Shown here: positions 25,816 through 35,539 of the stretch, piece after piece | Layout: each line of letters begins with the position of its first letter | Position numbering within the stretch: position 1 is the stretch's first letter | DNA from: Candidatus Aphodousia gallistercoris | GTDB lineage: Bacteria; Pseudomonadota; Gammaproteobacteria; Burkholderiales; Burkholderiaceae_F | Direction of reading: 5' to 3' | DNA length: 52,622 nt | Assembly: GCA_018714185.1 (NCBI GenBank) | Contig: DVNT01000060.1 | Location: 1 to 52,622 of the forward strand | Position numbers and translations under genes: made by a program | Notes under the pieces: generated by a model | What the model was told of the DNA's origin: nothing | The model's database searches: none | Seen by the model: only the letters and a program-made list of their open reading frames with translations

Positions 25816-28800
25816 ATGCAACCTCAGTTCGTTCATCTGCGCATGCATTCCGAATATTCCGTCACTGACAGTACGGTGCGTTTGGATGCGGCTATCCATA
25901 AAGTAAAAGATCAAGGCGTCGGCGCCTTAGGTTTGACTGACCTTAATAATATTTTCGGCGGCCTTATCTTCTATACCCATGCTCGGAAAGCAGGGGTTAA
26001 GCCGATTCTAGGTTGCGATCTGGTGATTCAAAACGAAGCCGATCGCGACAAGCCCTACCGGCTTGCGATCTTTTGCCAAAATAAGACGGGATACCATACG
26101 CTTTGCGAATTGCTTTCCCGCGCGTGGCTCAAGAACCAGTATATGGGCCGGGGCGAAACCAAATTACAGTGGCTTTTGGACCACAACGAGGGCTTGATTG
26201 TTCTCTCCGGAGGCTATGAAGGGCAGCTCGCGCAGCTCTGTCTAGCAGGCAAAACCGCAGAAGCGCTTGCCTTGGCCCAAAAGATGAAGGATGTATTGGG
26301 TGATCGCTTTTTCTTGGAATTGCAACGCGCCGGCCGGCCAAGCGACGAAGCCGTTGTGCGTTACTTTGTCGCTTTGGCACAAAAAGCCGACATTCCGGTC
26401 GTTGCCACGCAGCCGATTCAGTTTTTGGAAAAGGCCGATTTTGATGCCCATGATCTTAGGGTATGCATTGCGCGCGGAGACGTATTAGCCGATAAAAACC
26501 GCCCCAAGATTTATTCGCCCGAGCAGTACCTCAAAAGCCCGGAGGAGATGATCAGTCTCTTTGCCGATGTGCCTTCGGCCATTGCCAATACGGTGGAAAT
26601 TGCCAAGCGCTGCAACTTGGAGGGCGTGTTAAGCAAGCCGCAGCTGCCGCTTTTTCCCACGCCCGACGGCATGTCGCTTGACGACTATATCGATCAGCTG
26701 GCCCACGAAGGCTTGGAAGCGCGACTTGAATTTTTGTACCCGAAAAAGGAAGAGCGCGATGCCCAGCGTCCCCGCTATGTCGAGCGGCTGGAGTTTGAGC
26801 TTGACATCATCAAGCGCATGGGCTTTCCGGGCTACTTCCTCATCGTGCAAGACTTCATTAACTGGTCTAAAAATAACGGCGTGGCCGTGGGACCGGGCCG
26901 CGGTTCTGGTGCCGGCTCCCTCGTGGCCTACTCGCTTCGCATCACGGACATGGATCCGTTGCGCTACGACCTCCTTTTTGAACGTTTCTTAAACCCTGAG
27001 CGTGTGTCCATGCCTGACTTTGACGTGGACTTTTGCCAGTATAACCGCCAACGGACTATCAATTACGTGAAGTCCCGCTACGGCGAAGATGCCGTGAGCC
27101 AAATCGCGACTTTCGGTACCATGGGCGCTAAGGGCGTTATCCGCGATGTGGGGCGCGTTTTAGGCATCAGCTATAGCCTCTGCGACAAGGTTTCCCGCCT
27201 CATACCGGCGCAGCCCGGCAAGAGCGTTTCCCTTCAGGAAGCGGTCAATACTGTGCCGGACTTAAAAGCGCTCATTGAAAAGGATGAAACAGTTGCGCAG
27301 CTTATCGAAAAGGCACTGCCGTTAGAGGGCCTTGTTCGCAACTTGGGCATGCACGCGGGCGGCGTATTAATCGCCCCGGGCAAACTCACCGATTTTTGTC
27401 CGCTGTATTCGCAAGACGAGAATCCCGATAACGTTATTAGCCAGTTTGATAAAAAAGACGTCGAAAATGTGGGCTTGGTGAAGTTCGACTTTTTGGGGTT
27501 GACGACGCTGACCATCTTGGAATTTGCGATGCGTTTTATCCGGCAGCTTGACCCCAAGAGTACGTTAAAGCTCGATGCCATTCCGATTGATGACGTTCAG
27601 ACCTATGAGCTTTTCCAAACCGGCAATACGGCGGCCGTCTTCCAATTTGAAAGTCCGGGCATGCAAAAGTTGCTTAAGGATGCGCGCCCCGACTGCCTGG
27701 AAGACTTAATTGCTTTAAACGCTTTGTACCGCCCGGGCCCGATGGACCTGATTCCGGAATATATCGCCTGTAAGCACGGCGAAAAAGAAGTCCATTACGA
27801 CGATCCCCGGTTGGAGCCCGTGCTAAAAGAAACCTACGGCATCATGGTGTACCAGGAACAGGTGATGCGTGTGGCGCAGATTATCGGCGGGTATTCGCTG
27901 GGCGGCGCAGACCTTTTGCGCCGCGCCATGGGTAAAAAGCAAGTCGAGGAGATGAAAAGGCAACGCGTTGTCTTTGTGAAAGGGGCGCTAGAGCGCGGCA
28001 TGCCCGAAGACAAGGCAGGCGAACTCTTTGACAAGATGGAAAAGTTCGCGGGCTACGGCTTTAACAAGTCTCACGCCTGTGCTTACGCTTATGTGGCCTA
28101 TCAAACGGCCTACTTAAAGCGCCATTACCCGGCGCCCTTTATGGCCGCCAACATGTGCCTGGTGATGGATTCGGGGGAAAAGCTCAAGCACTTAATTGAC
28201 GACTGCTTCGCAAACGGAATTTCCGTTTTGCCGCCCGATATTAATCAAAGCGAGTGGGAATTTACCCCGACCTCGATGAACCAGATTCGCTACGGTTTGG
28301 GCGGCATCAAGGGTATCCCGAAAGAGTCGGCTGAAGCGATCGTTAAGGAGCGCGAGGCAAACGGTCCCTTTAAAGATCTCTTTGATTTGGTAAGCCGCGT
28401 TGACCGCAGCAACTTTTCCAAGAGAACATTGTTGTCATTTGTGATGGCCGGGGTTTTTGATTCTATTGAGCCCAATCGAGCAAAGCTTGCGGCCAATATT
28501 GACGGCGCTCTGGCACTAAGCGAAAGCGAATTTGCCAATGCAGGCCAGGAAAGCCTTTTTGCCGATATTCAAGAGGAAGTTATGCCCGAATACAAGGATG
28601 CCAAGCCCTGGAGTCCTTATAAGGTGTTGACGGGTGAGCGTGATGTGATGGGATGCGTCTTTAGCGGCCATTTCTTCGGTGCTTTCCAAGATGAAGCCAT
28701 GAAAGAAAAACCCACGCCCATTGTGAATTTAAGGCCGGGGCAAAAAGTTCCGAATCGCCGCGGAGCCAATGTGTTGGTGGCCGGTATTGCCTCTAACATC

Positions 28801-29280
28801 AAGTCGGGCTTTAGCAAAGAAGGAAAGCCCACGGGCAGCTTCTTACTCGATGACGGTACCGGGGTTGTTTCGGTGAATTTCTTTGGCGACGATTGGCTCT
28901 TGTACCGCAATTTCGTTAAAAGTGACGAGCTGATTTTTGTAAAGGGCAATCCTCGGGAAGATAAGTTCTCGCCCACCCAAATCGGTATTTGGGGCCGAAA
29001 AGTGGAGGTGCCCGCAACGATCCGGGCCGCCAAGGGCGTCGTCGTGCAAATTGAAATTACGGATCCGAATTTTGATATGGATGTCTTAAAGACGGTTTTG
29101 CAGGATCATCGGCCCGACGTTGATGATGCCGGATGCCGTGTAGCAGTGAAAGTTACCAATGGTCAAGAGGAAGCCTTGTTTACTTTCTCGCATGAGTGGG
29201 ATGTTTATGTTAACCAGCAGTTTTTGGATGATCTAGAAGACGTCCAAGGGATCTCGTACGAACTGATGACCCGGAGATAA
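25816..29280 (+). CDS. dnaE: DNA polymerase III alpha subunit
   Basis: Replicative polymerase catalytic subunit, 1154 residues. Domains in order: PHP (FVHLRMHSEYSVTDSTV), C-family polymerase core with GPGRGSGAGSLVAYSL, and catalytic Asp401 and Asp403 in MPDFDVDF, the same numbers as in E. coli. Fingers and beta-binding region follow (FNKSHACAYAYVAYQTAYLK), then an OB fold (VLVAGIASNIKSG...SFLLDDGTG) and C-terminal tau-binding region. It is followed 1 nt later by a glycosyltransferase of very different base composition. Confidence 0.97.
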   Translation: MQPQFVHLRMHSEYSVTDSTVRLDAAIHKVKDQGVGALGLTDLNNIFGGLIFYTHARKAGVKPILGCDLVIQNEADRDKPYRLAIFCQNKTGYHTLCELLSRAWLKNQYMGRGETKLQWLLDHNEGLIVLSGGYEGQLAQLCLAGKTAEALALAQKMKDVLGDRFFLELQRAGRPSDEAVVRYFVALAQKADIPVVATQPIQFLEKADFDAHDLRVCIARGDVLADKNRPKIYSPEQYLKSPEEMISLFADVPSAIANTVEIAKRCNLEGVLSKPQLPLFPTPDGMSLDDYIDQLAHEGLEARLEFLYPKKEERDAQRPRYVERLEFELDIIKRMGFPGYFLIVQDFINWSKNNGVAVGPGRGSGAGSLVAYSLRITDMDPLRYDLLFERFLNPERVSMPDFDVDFCQYNRQRTINYVKSRYGEDAVSQIATFGTMGAKGVIRDVGRVLGISYSLCDKVSRLIPAQPGKSVSLQEAVNTVPDLKALIEKDETVAQLIEKALPLEGLVRNLGMHAGGVLIAPGKLTDFCPLYSQDENPDNVISQFDKKDVENVGLVKFDFLGLTTLTILEFAMRFIRQLDPKSTLKLDAIPIDDVQTYELFQTGNTAAVFQFESPGMQKLLKDARPDCLEDLIALNALYRPGPMDLIPEYIACKHGEKEVHYDDPRLEPVLKETYGIMVYQEQVMRVAQIIGGYSLGGADLLRRAMGKKQVEEMKRQRVVFVKGALERGMPEDKAGELFDKMEKFAGYGFNKSHACAYAYVAYQTAYLKRHYPAPFMAANMCLVMDSGEKLKHLIDDCFANGISVLPPDINQSEWEFTPTSMNQIRYGLGGIKGIPKESAEAIVKEREANGPFKDLFDLVSRVDRSNFSKRTLLSFVMAGVFDSIEPNRAKLAANIDGALALSESEFANAGQESLFADIQEEVMPEYKDAKPWSPYKVLTGERDVMGCVFSGHFFGAFQDEAMKEKPTPIVNLRPGQKVPNRRGANVLVAGIASNIKSGFSKEGKPTGSFLLDDGTGVVSVNFFGDDWLLYRNFVKSDELIFVKGNPREDKFSPTQIGIWGRKVEVPATIRAAKGVVVQIEITDPNFDMDVLKTVLQDHRPDVDDAGCRVAVKVTNGQEEALFTFSHEWDVYVNQQFLDDLEDVQGISYELMTRR

Positions 29281-29281
29281 T

Positions 29282-30367
29282 ATGAATCAAATTTTGATTA
29301 CAGGTGATCAGCCTTTGGGGCGTGGCGGTATGTCAACTATTATTCGAACTGTTTCTTTGCATCTAAAAGAGAAAAATGCTCTGGCCGGTTTGTTTTTTGA
29401 TGCTAGAAGCTTAGATGGAATCGTTGATACGACTTGGTTGGAAGATTTGCCGCTATTTCCGACGGGAGATAAAACTGCCAAGATAATTCGCAAACAAGCA
29501 TACATTTTTCGTTTAATTAAGCTTTTGAAACAAAATCCTGACATACGGAAAATTGTGTGTTTGACACCTAATCATTGCCGTTTAGCTTACTTGGCGACGA
29601 AATTTGTTTCGAGAAAAATTGAAATAATTTCTTGGATCCATTTTTCCGTTGACACCTATAAACAACGAGAAAAAAGAAACTTAATTAGAAGTTGCAATTA
29701 TCATTTAGTCATCAGTTCTGGCATTCGCGAACAATTGGTTGAATTGGGAGCCCAGGCAGAAAGTTGTTTTGTTGTTTATAACAGCGTTTCTAGAAAAACG
29801 GAGACGATTGAAAGACCAAAGATAGAGTTTTCAATCCTGTATCTTGGGAGAATAGAATTTTTCAGATTAAAGAATTTAAAAGAGCTTTTTTCGTCAGTTG
29901 AGGGGCTTTCTATACCTTGGCATTTGCACATAGTAGGATCAGGTTCAAATGAAGATTTAGCGCAATGTCGTAACTACGCTCAAAAAATTGGCATTGATGG
30001 CAGTATCACTTGGCACGGGTGGCAAAGTCGACCTTGGGATTATATCCGGGATGTGATTCAAAAAATTTCTTGTTGTGTTTTATCGTCTAAGCGTGAAGGG
30101 TTCGCAATAGTTTTAACTGAGGCGATGTCTTACGGGATCCCCTGTGTAAGTAGTGATTGCCCTACAGGGCCCAGAGACATTATTCAGAATGGTGTCAATG
30201 GTTACTTATACCAGAACACGGCACACGCAGACGAAAATTTGAGACAAGCCCTATTAAAATTGTATAAAAGCCAGGCCGCTTTCAATCCAGAAAAAATTAA
30301 AGCAAGTATCACCAAGTTTTATTCAGAAAATTATCTTGCAAGATTGGATAAAATTTTGTTGTCTTAA
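29282..30367 (+). CDS. Glycosyltransferase family 4 (first of two)
   Basis: GT-B transferase of 361 residues. The C-terminal donor-binding half shows EFSILYLGRIEFFRLKNLKEL, then the GT4 signature SKREGFAIVLTEAMSYGIPCVSS, with the E-x7-E nucleotide-sugar motif, and DCPTGPRDIIQNGVNGYL. Donor and acceptor are unknown; a role in LPS core or O-chain assembly is inferred from the neighbourhood. The gene is clearly AT-richer than dnaE, which it follows by 1 nt, using GGAG in the dnaE end as ribosome binding site. Confidence 0.87.
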   Translation: MNQILITGDQPLGRGGMSTIIRTVSLHLKEKNALAGLFFDARSLDGIVDTTWLEDLPLFPTGDKTAKIIRKQAYIFRLIKLLKQNPDIRKIVCLTPNHCRLAYLATKFVSRKIEIISWIHFSVDTYKQREKRNLIRSCNYHLVISSGIREQLVELGAQAESCFVVYNSVSRKTETIERPKIEFSILYLGRIEFFRLKNLKELFSSVEGLSIPWHLHIVGSGSNEDLAQCRNYAQKIGIDGSITWHGWQSRPWDYIRDVIQKISCCVLSSKREGFAIVLTEAMSYGIPCVSSDCPTGPRDIIQNGVNGYLYQNTAHADENLRQALLKLYKSQAAFNPEKIKASITKFYSENYLARLDKILLS

Positions 30368-30383
30368 TTACAAGAGGCTGGTC

Positions 30384-31463
30384 ATGAAACAAAATATAAA
30401 GGTAGCAATTTCATGTCATTCCTTTCGTCTTGATGGAGGGATGGGACGCTATGTTTTGTTGCTGACCAAAGGACTTTTGAATTTGGGCTATGAGCCATAT
30501 ATTGTTTCGAAAAAATTTGACACAACCCTGGCAGAATACCGATTAATAAACCCCATTCTAATCTCGACAAAGTTAATTCCTCAAAAATTCGTTGATGCCT
30601 ATTTTGATTTTCGTTTAGGAAGGGTTGTAGATAGGGAAAAATTTGATTTGGTTCTTTCTTGCAATAGGAACACGCATTCTAACATTCCAATGTGTGGTGG
30701 AACACATATTGGGTATTTACAGAAAATGGGGAAAAAGGTGGGATTTTTTGACAAGAAACAAATCGCTTTAGAGAAAAAGTATTACGAAAATAGTGATATG
30801 GTTGTTGCACATTCCGATCATATTCGCAGCGAACTTATCAACTTATATGGCGTTAATAATCGGAAAATATTTTTAGCTTATCCACCTTTTTCAGTTGAAA
30901 ATTTTTCAGATACTTCTGAAAGTGAACGTCGGCTATTAAGGGAAAAATTCGGTTTTCCGAATGATCGGGTAGTGTTTGTTTTACCTTCGGCTGGAAACCA
31001 TTTCGTGAAAGGGTTGGATTTGATTGCTGATTTCTTCCGCAAAACAAAATTGCCTGTGCTATTGGCCGTAGCGGGAAGGCCGATTCCAGCTGAATATAAG
31101 CATGTAAAGTATTTAGGTTTCCAGAAAGATATGAAGTCAGTGTACCAAGCGGCTGACTTTACAATTCTTCCTTCACGGTATGAAGCTTTTGGACAAGTAG
31201 GTCCTGAAAGTGTGGCGTGTGGAACGCCTGTTGTTTTTTCAAATGTAGTCGGAAGTTCAGAAGTGATAGATCCTCAAGCTAAAATTGAATTTAATTGGCA
31301 AATTGATGGTGATATTGATCGGGCAATAGGGGAGGCTGTTACGAAAGTTCAAAATCACCAAGCAAGAATTATTAACGGGAAAAGCTTTATCCATTGCCAA
31401 ACAGATATAAACTCCCACGTCCAATCAATATTGGAGGCGTGGGAGCGCATTCAAAAGAGCTAG
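30384..31463 (+). CDS. Glycosyltransferase family 4 (second of two)
   Basis: GT-B transferase of 359 residues, WaaG-like in outline. The N-terminus has FRLDGGMGRYVLLLTKGL (acceptor side), followed by VVAHSDHIRSEL. The C-terminal half has FVLPSAGNHFVKGLDLIADF, DFTILPSRYEAFGQVGPESVACGTPVVFS (E-x7-E region) and a final helix. The frame is open to a TTG at 30336, but AAGAGG precedes the ATG at 30384. AT-rich like its upstream neighbour. Its stop overlaps the stop of the convergent SIMPL-domain gene in the four bases CTAG. Sugar specificity unknown. Confidence 0.87.
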   Translation: MKQNIKVAISCHSFRLDGGMGRYVLLLTKGLLNLGYEPYIVSKKFDTTLAEYRLINPILISTKLIPQKFVDAYFDFRLGRVVDREKFDLVLSCNRNTHSNIPMCGGTHIGYLQKMGKKVGFFDKKQIALEKKYYENSDMVVAHSDHIRSELINLYGVNNRKIFLAYPPFSVENFSDTSESERRLLREKFGFPNDRVVFVLPSAGNHFVKGLDLIADFFRKTKLPVLLAVAGRPIPAEYKHVKYLGFQKDMKSVYQAADFTILPSRYEAFGQVGPESVACGTPVVFSNVVGSSEVIDPQAKIEFNWQIDGDIDRAIGEAVTKVQNHQARIINGKSFIHCQTDINSHVQSILEAWERIQKS

Positions 31464-32206
31464 TTTTTGATAGTAACTTCTGCACTAATTGTTAACGATA
31501 AGTCACTGGAGCCAGCCTCAATAACAGGTGCAGGAATTTGATCTGAAGAGACTTTATTCGCGCTAGCACGCATCAAAGCGTACTCAGGGCGTATCGATGT
31601 CGTTCCGGGAAAGCGGATTTCGTTGAGTCTAACTTGGGACGCTTGGCAGCCAAGGGATTCTGCGACCCAAACAGCTTTTTGGGTTGCATTAGAGATTGCC
31701 TGATTAATTAGCTCCTGTTGGTATCGAGATTGTGCTTGGTGGGAAACGCCAAAACTCAAACTGCTTAGTTGAAGTTCGCCATTAACGGTTTCTATCACCT
31801 TTGCAACAAGTGACGTATCGTTGGCTTTAACTTCTAAATTTTGTGAAACCCGCCACGCAATAATTCGGGGAATTTCTTTGCCCTTGGTTTGGCTGTAAAC
31901 GGGGAATGAACTAACGTCCAAGGTCTGAAGTTCTAATTCGCTGCTTAGTAACTTGATTTTGTTAATTTTTTCATTCAAGTTTTGAATGACTTTGTTTGTG
32001 GCTTCCTTCAATGTAGTTTCTTGCGCTGAAGCCGTCCAGATAAGTTTGGCTTCATCATTAGGAACGGAAAGTTGGGCAGATCCCGCAACCGTAAGGGTAA
32101 CCCCTTTGTCATTTAATGAAATCCCGTTCATTGAATTAGCCTGACAGATCCCTGCTATGGCGCATAATGAGCCAACCATTAGGGTTTTAATAATTTGGTA
32201 TCTCAT
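31460..32206 (-). CDS. SIMPL-domain (DUF541, YggE-like) periplasmic protein
   Basis: Secreted protein of 248 residues. A signal peptide covers about residues 1-23 (MRYQIIKTLMVGSLCAIAGICQA). The mature part opens with VTLTVAGSAQLSVPNDEAKLIWTA, the typical SIMPL/DUF541 start, and ends with SDLSLTISAEVTIKN. Family members include E. coli YggE, linked to oxidative stress, but the mechanism is not established. GAGGAGAAAAGA before the ATG is a good ribosome binding site. It stands alone between glycosyltransferase genes, convergent with one of them. Confidence 0.85.
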   Translation of the reverse strand: MRYQIIKTLMVGSLCAIAGICQANSMNGISLNDKGVTLTVAGSAQLSVPNDEAKLIWTASAQETTLKEATNKVIQNLNEKINKIKLLSSELELQTLDVSSFPVYSQTKGKEIPRIIAWRVSQNLEVKANDTSLVAKVIETVNGELQLSSLSFGVSHQAQSRYQQELINQAISNATQKAVWVAESLGCQASQVRLNEIRFPGTTSIRPEYALMRASANKVSSDQIPAPVIEAGSSDLSLTISAEVTIKN

Positions 32207-32444
32207 TCTTTTCTCCTCTGGTTTCGTTTGATTTTAAGGGGGAAAGAATGAATTTGTTTAGAAAGTTTTGAGATTTTGTAAATATCTTATAGGAGGCAAA
32301 CACACTGATATTTTCGGGAAGTGATTCCTTGAAAAGATCGGAGAACTTGCTGTCACCAATCCTCCTACTTTCCAAGAATTTCTACTGGTAACTCAAATCC
32401 CACGGCCAATATCAGAAAAGTGCTAAGCCAAACGCCTTGTTGAG

Positions 32445-33383
32445 TCAACCCAGCATCTTTTGTAAGGTTTGAATAACTTCTTCAACGGTTGGCCATCCAT
32501 TTTCTGAACCCAGTACAACAGCATTTGGGTTCCATGGTCCGGTTCGTGATGGATTCGTGACACCAACAAGCGTCAATTGCCGTGCGCCTACTGCAGCAGC
32601 CACGTGACTAATGCCGGAATCATTGGCGATGACAACGGTAGCTTCCTTACACAAGGCTGCATACGTACCTAAATTGGTTGGCGGAAGGTGTCTGGCATCA
32701 GGACAAGCAATCTTCGCTTCCTCAACTTCATCGGGAGAAGGCATTACGATTGGCTCAATTCCCATTTCTTTAAGGGGTTTTACCACGGAATTGATGTGTA
32801 CCCAATGTTTAATCTTGCCGTGATGGACGCCACGAGCAATCGGGGCAATAAGAGCAAATCGTTCAGGGATCGAAAACTTTTCCTTTAAATTCTTTGCTCC
32901 GGCTGTGTGTCGAGTAATGAGTTTCAACCCGAGTTCTTTAGGCGGTTCATTCCAAGCAGGGCTTGCTCCCCAAGCTGAAATGGCTTCGTAGGCGGCTTTA
33001 AAAAAGCGAACAACTTCGTGCACACCTTTGGGGGGCTCTTCTAATTTTTTGTCTAGCAAGAAAAAGCGACCGTCGGTGCCGAAGCCGGCTGCCTTAATAC
33101 CGGCTAGACGAAATTGCAATGCAGAGCCGAAGGAATTTGGAAACAACAATCCCAAAGGTTTGTCTAGATGTTGTGATAAATAGTTTAACCTGGAGATGTC
33201 TTCACTTACATGGCCTTCAATTGGGTCAAACCGCCAACCCATGCCTAGCATGAGATCTTCGGCAAAGCGTTTTCCAACCAAATAGGGTGTAAATCCGCTT
33301 GCTTCCAATAAGCGTAACGCCGGTAAGGTCATGCAGCAGTCGCCAACATGGTTAGGCAGTCTACAGACAACGATGGGATTCAT
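32445..33383 (-). CDS. Glycosyltransferase family 9 (ADP-heptose:LPS heptosyltransferase type)
   Basis: Protein of 312 residues with GT9 layout. MNPIVVCRLPNHVGDCCMTLPAL is the N-terminal acceptor loop (R-x-x-N-x-x-G-D pattern). FALIAPIARGVHHGKIKHW opens the donor domain. VVIANDSGISHVAAAVGARQLTLVGVTNPSRTGPWNP is the strongly conserved heptose-binding region. It resembles heptosyltransferase II more than other GT9 members, but the specific position in the LPS core cannot be read from sequence. AGAGG precedes the ATG. It is divergent from the O-antigen ligase gene. Confidence 0.85.
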   Translation of the reverse strand: MNPIVVCRLPNHVGDCCMTLPALRLLEASGFTPYLVGKRFAEDLMLGMGWRFDPIEGHVSEDISRLNYLSQHLDKPLGLLFPNSFGSALQFRLAGIKAAGFGTDGRFFLLDKKLEEPPKGVHEVVRFFKAAYEAISAWGASPAWNEPPKELGLKLITRHTAGAKNLKEKFSIPERFALIAPIARGVHHGKIKHWVHINSVVKPLKEMGIEPIVMPSPDEVEEAKIACPDARHLPPTNLGTYAALCKEATVVIANDSGISHVAAAVGARQLTLVGVTNPSRTGPWNPNAVVLGSENGWPTVEEVIQTLQKMLG

Positions 33384-33514
33384 AAGTTAACCTCTGATTT
33401 GATTCTAGAGTTTTCATTTTACAGAAGATAGTTTATCGAAGGAGCACTCTTTGCGGAGTTCAGATTCTTCAATGATAATATCGATATAAAGATTTCTTCT
33501 CTTCTTTTAGTGTT

Positions 33515-34768
33515 ATGCAGATTTCTCTTCAGCGATACTCGGATATTTGTCTCAGTTTATCCGGATGGGCTTTTGTGTTGGCTGTTTTCTTTGCCCCATT
33601 TTCTACTGCTTCATTGAATACTTTAACTATCCTCGGTTTCGTTTTGTGGTTCATTAGCGGTCGTTTTCCACAGCACTGTAGGCTCCTTGCCAGAAATACA
33701 ATATGCAGAACATTATTTGTGTTTGTGGCTTTGTTGACAGTATCAACGTTATGGTCGACAACCACGTTGGAAATGGCGCTTGACGGGTTGAAGTCTTACC
33801 GTAAGATTTTATTTTTCTTTGCTGTATTTGGAATCGTTTGGTTTTTGCCTCAGTGGAAAGAGAAAATCTTATGGGCGTCTCTCATATCCGGCGTTGTTTC
33901 TGCATTAGCTTGTGTTTGTGTGTATCTGCATGTGCCGGGATTCCCTGCGCCCGATCCAGGGCAGGGGGCCATTTTTATGAAAAATCACATTACTCAAGGT
34001 TTTTTAATGGGTCTCTTGGTCCTCTTATCCGTGAGGGTAGCTTGTTTTTATCCGGATAAAAAAGTCAAATTATTAGGCCTATTAGCCACCTGTTTAGCGA
34101 TCTTTGTTTCTTTTTATACGATAAATGGTAGAACGGGGTTCCTATCTGTGGGGGTAGCCGCAGGCTCACTTGTTCTTTTTCTTCCTCAGACGTTTAAGCA
34201 AAAGGTCTCTTTGTTTGCATTGATAGCAATTATTATGGCTTCAATATTGGCGACCTCGGATCGTTTTCAGGATCGTTTTATTCAAGCTACTGAGGAAATT
34301 GAGCTTTATACCGAAGAACAAGCGCCGGTGAAACAAAAAACTTCCATGGGGTTGCGGTTATTGTTTTGGGAACGAGGATTGGACATTGTGCAAAAAGCGC
34401 CGTTTTTTGGGCATGGAGTGGGGTCCTGGTCAGATGAATTCGATCGAGATCAGCTAGAAGATGGAATAAAAAAGGGAGATGCGCTTTATCAAGTGTGCGG
34501 TAATCCTCATAATGATTACATCATGGTTGCCGCTCAGGTCGGTGTTATGGGCCTAATGATATGGCTTTTGTTCCTAGGGCTAATGTACCGATTTGGTAAA
34601 TTGATGCCTTTAAAAGACAGTTTTTTATTGCATGGATTTTTATTGATGTATTCGGCGGGATGTTTGTTTAATTCTTTTACATATGACGTGACAGAGGGAA
34701 CCCTACTGTTTATATTAACAGCTTGCCTATTGGCTCCTTATTTCAGGGAAACGCGTATCTACGAGTAA
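33515..34768 (+). CDS. O-antigen ligase / polymerase family membrane protein (WaaL/Wzy_C)
   Basis: Inner-membrane protein of 417 residues with about 10-12 hydrophobic helices. The large periplasmic loop near residues 230-340 carries GHGVGSWSDEFDR and CGNPHNDYIMVAAQVG. The His of the N-P-H-N-D motif is conserved in WaaL ligases, which join O-antigen to lipid A-core. A Wzy polymerase cannot be excluded. Ribosome binding site is weak. It heads an operon with two GT2 genes and fits late LPS assembly. Confidence 0.82.
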   Translation: MQISLQRYSDICLSLSGWAFVLAVFFAPFSTASLNTLTILGFVLWFISGRFPQHCRLLARNTICRTLFVFVALLTVSTLWSTTTLEMALDGLKSYRKILFFFAVFGIVWFLPQWKEKILWASLISGVVSALACVCVYLHVPGFPAPDPGQGAIFMKNHITQGFLMGLLVLLSVRVACFYPDKKVKLLGLLATCLAIFVSFYTINGRTGFLSVGVAAGSLVLFLPQTFKQKVSLFALIAIIMASILATSDRFQDRFIQATEEIELYTEEQAPVKQKTSMGLRLLFWERGLDIVQKAPFFGHGVGSWSDEFDRDQLEDGIKKGDALYQVCGNPHNDYIMVAAQVGVMGLMIWLLFLGLMYRFGKLMPLKDSFLLHGFLLMYSAGCLFNSFTYDVTEGTLLFILTACLLAPYFRETRIYE

Positions 34769-34783
34769 CAATAAGGTGATCGT

Positions 34784-35539
34784 ATGCTAAGTGTTCTGAT
34801 TTGCGCCCGAAACGAAATATCCAATTTGCCCGATTGTATTGAAAGCGCCAAGTTTGCTGATGAAATTGTTGTAGTGGATGACTATTCAGATGATGGATCC
34901 AAAGAGTTGGCGGAAAAAATGGGCTGTAAAGTTTTTTCTCGTCATATGGCAGGCGATTGGTCCTGTCAGCGCAATTTTGGTATCGCCCAATGTCAAGGCA
35001 ATTGGATCTTTGTTTTGGATGCTGATGAAAGAATATCGCCACAATTGTCAGAGGCTATTTCTCGAGTTTCGCAAGACAAGTCTTTATCCAAGACATTTTG
35101 GGTCCAACGTCATAACCGATTTCACTTCAATAAAGCCACTCACGGTGTCCTAAGACCGGACTGGGTCTTACGTTTATTTCCGAAGCAGAAAGGGCATTAC
35201 GAGGGACGAGTGCATGAAAAGTTGATCATAGATCTGCCTCAAGAACGATTACCCGGAGCACTATATCACTACACGTACGATAACTGGGACGCCTATTTTG
35301 GGAAATTTAACCGATATACCCAGCTCGCGGCCAGACAGCAATTTGAGCGTGGCAAAAGAGCCAATTTTTGGTTCGATATCGTGCTGCGGCCATGGCTAGC
35401 CTTTTTTAAGATGTATATTTTGAAAAGAGGCTTTTTAGACGGCAAGCTCGGGTTCATTCTTTCAGTGAACCATTTCTTTTACACGATGACTAAATATGTC
35501 CGCTTGTACTATTTAGGTCGACATAACGGGAAGTTATGA
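34784..35539 (+). CDS. Glycosyltransferase family 2, WaaE/KdtX-like
   Basis: GT-A transferase of 251 residues resembling LPS core beta-1,4-glucosyltransferases. Motifs are MLSVLICARNEISNLPDCIES, EIVVVDDYSDDGS (first Asp pair), GDWSCQRNFGI and VLDADERISPQL (D-x-D). HGVLRPDWVLRLFPKQKGHYEGRVHE is typical of this subgroup. AAGGTGAT precedes the ATG. The stop overlaps the start of the next GT2 gene (ATGA), indicating coupling. Confidence 0.87.
   Translation: MLSVLICARNEISNLPDCIESAKFADEIVVVDDYSDDGSKELAEKMGCKVFSRHMAGDWSCQRNFGIAQCQGNWIFVLDADERISPQLSEAISRVSQDKSLSKTFWVQRHNRFHFNKATHGVLRPDWVLRLFPKQKGHYEGRVHEKLIIDLPQERLPGALYHYTYDNWDAYFGKFNRYTQLAARQQFERGKRANFWFDIVLRPWLAFFKMYILKRGFLDGKLGFILSVNHFFYTMTKYVRLYYLGRHNGKL

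Noticed and set aside
32258..32356. A 32-codon GTG frame upstream of the SIMPL gene with GGAGG before it
   Set aside because: The Shine-Dalgarno-like GGAGG is about 5 nt from a GTG, but the frame has no promoter support, codon use looks random, and no family is recognised. It may be chance in an AT-rich gap.
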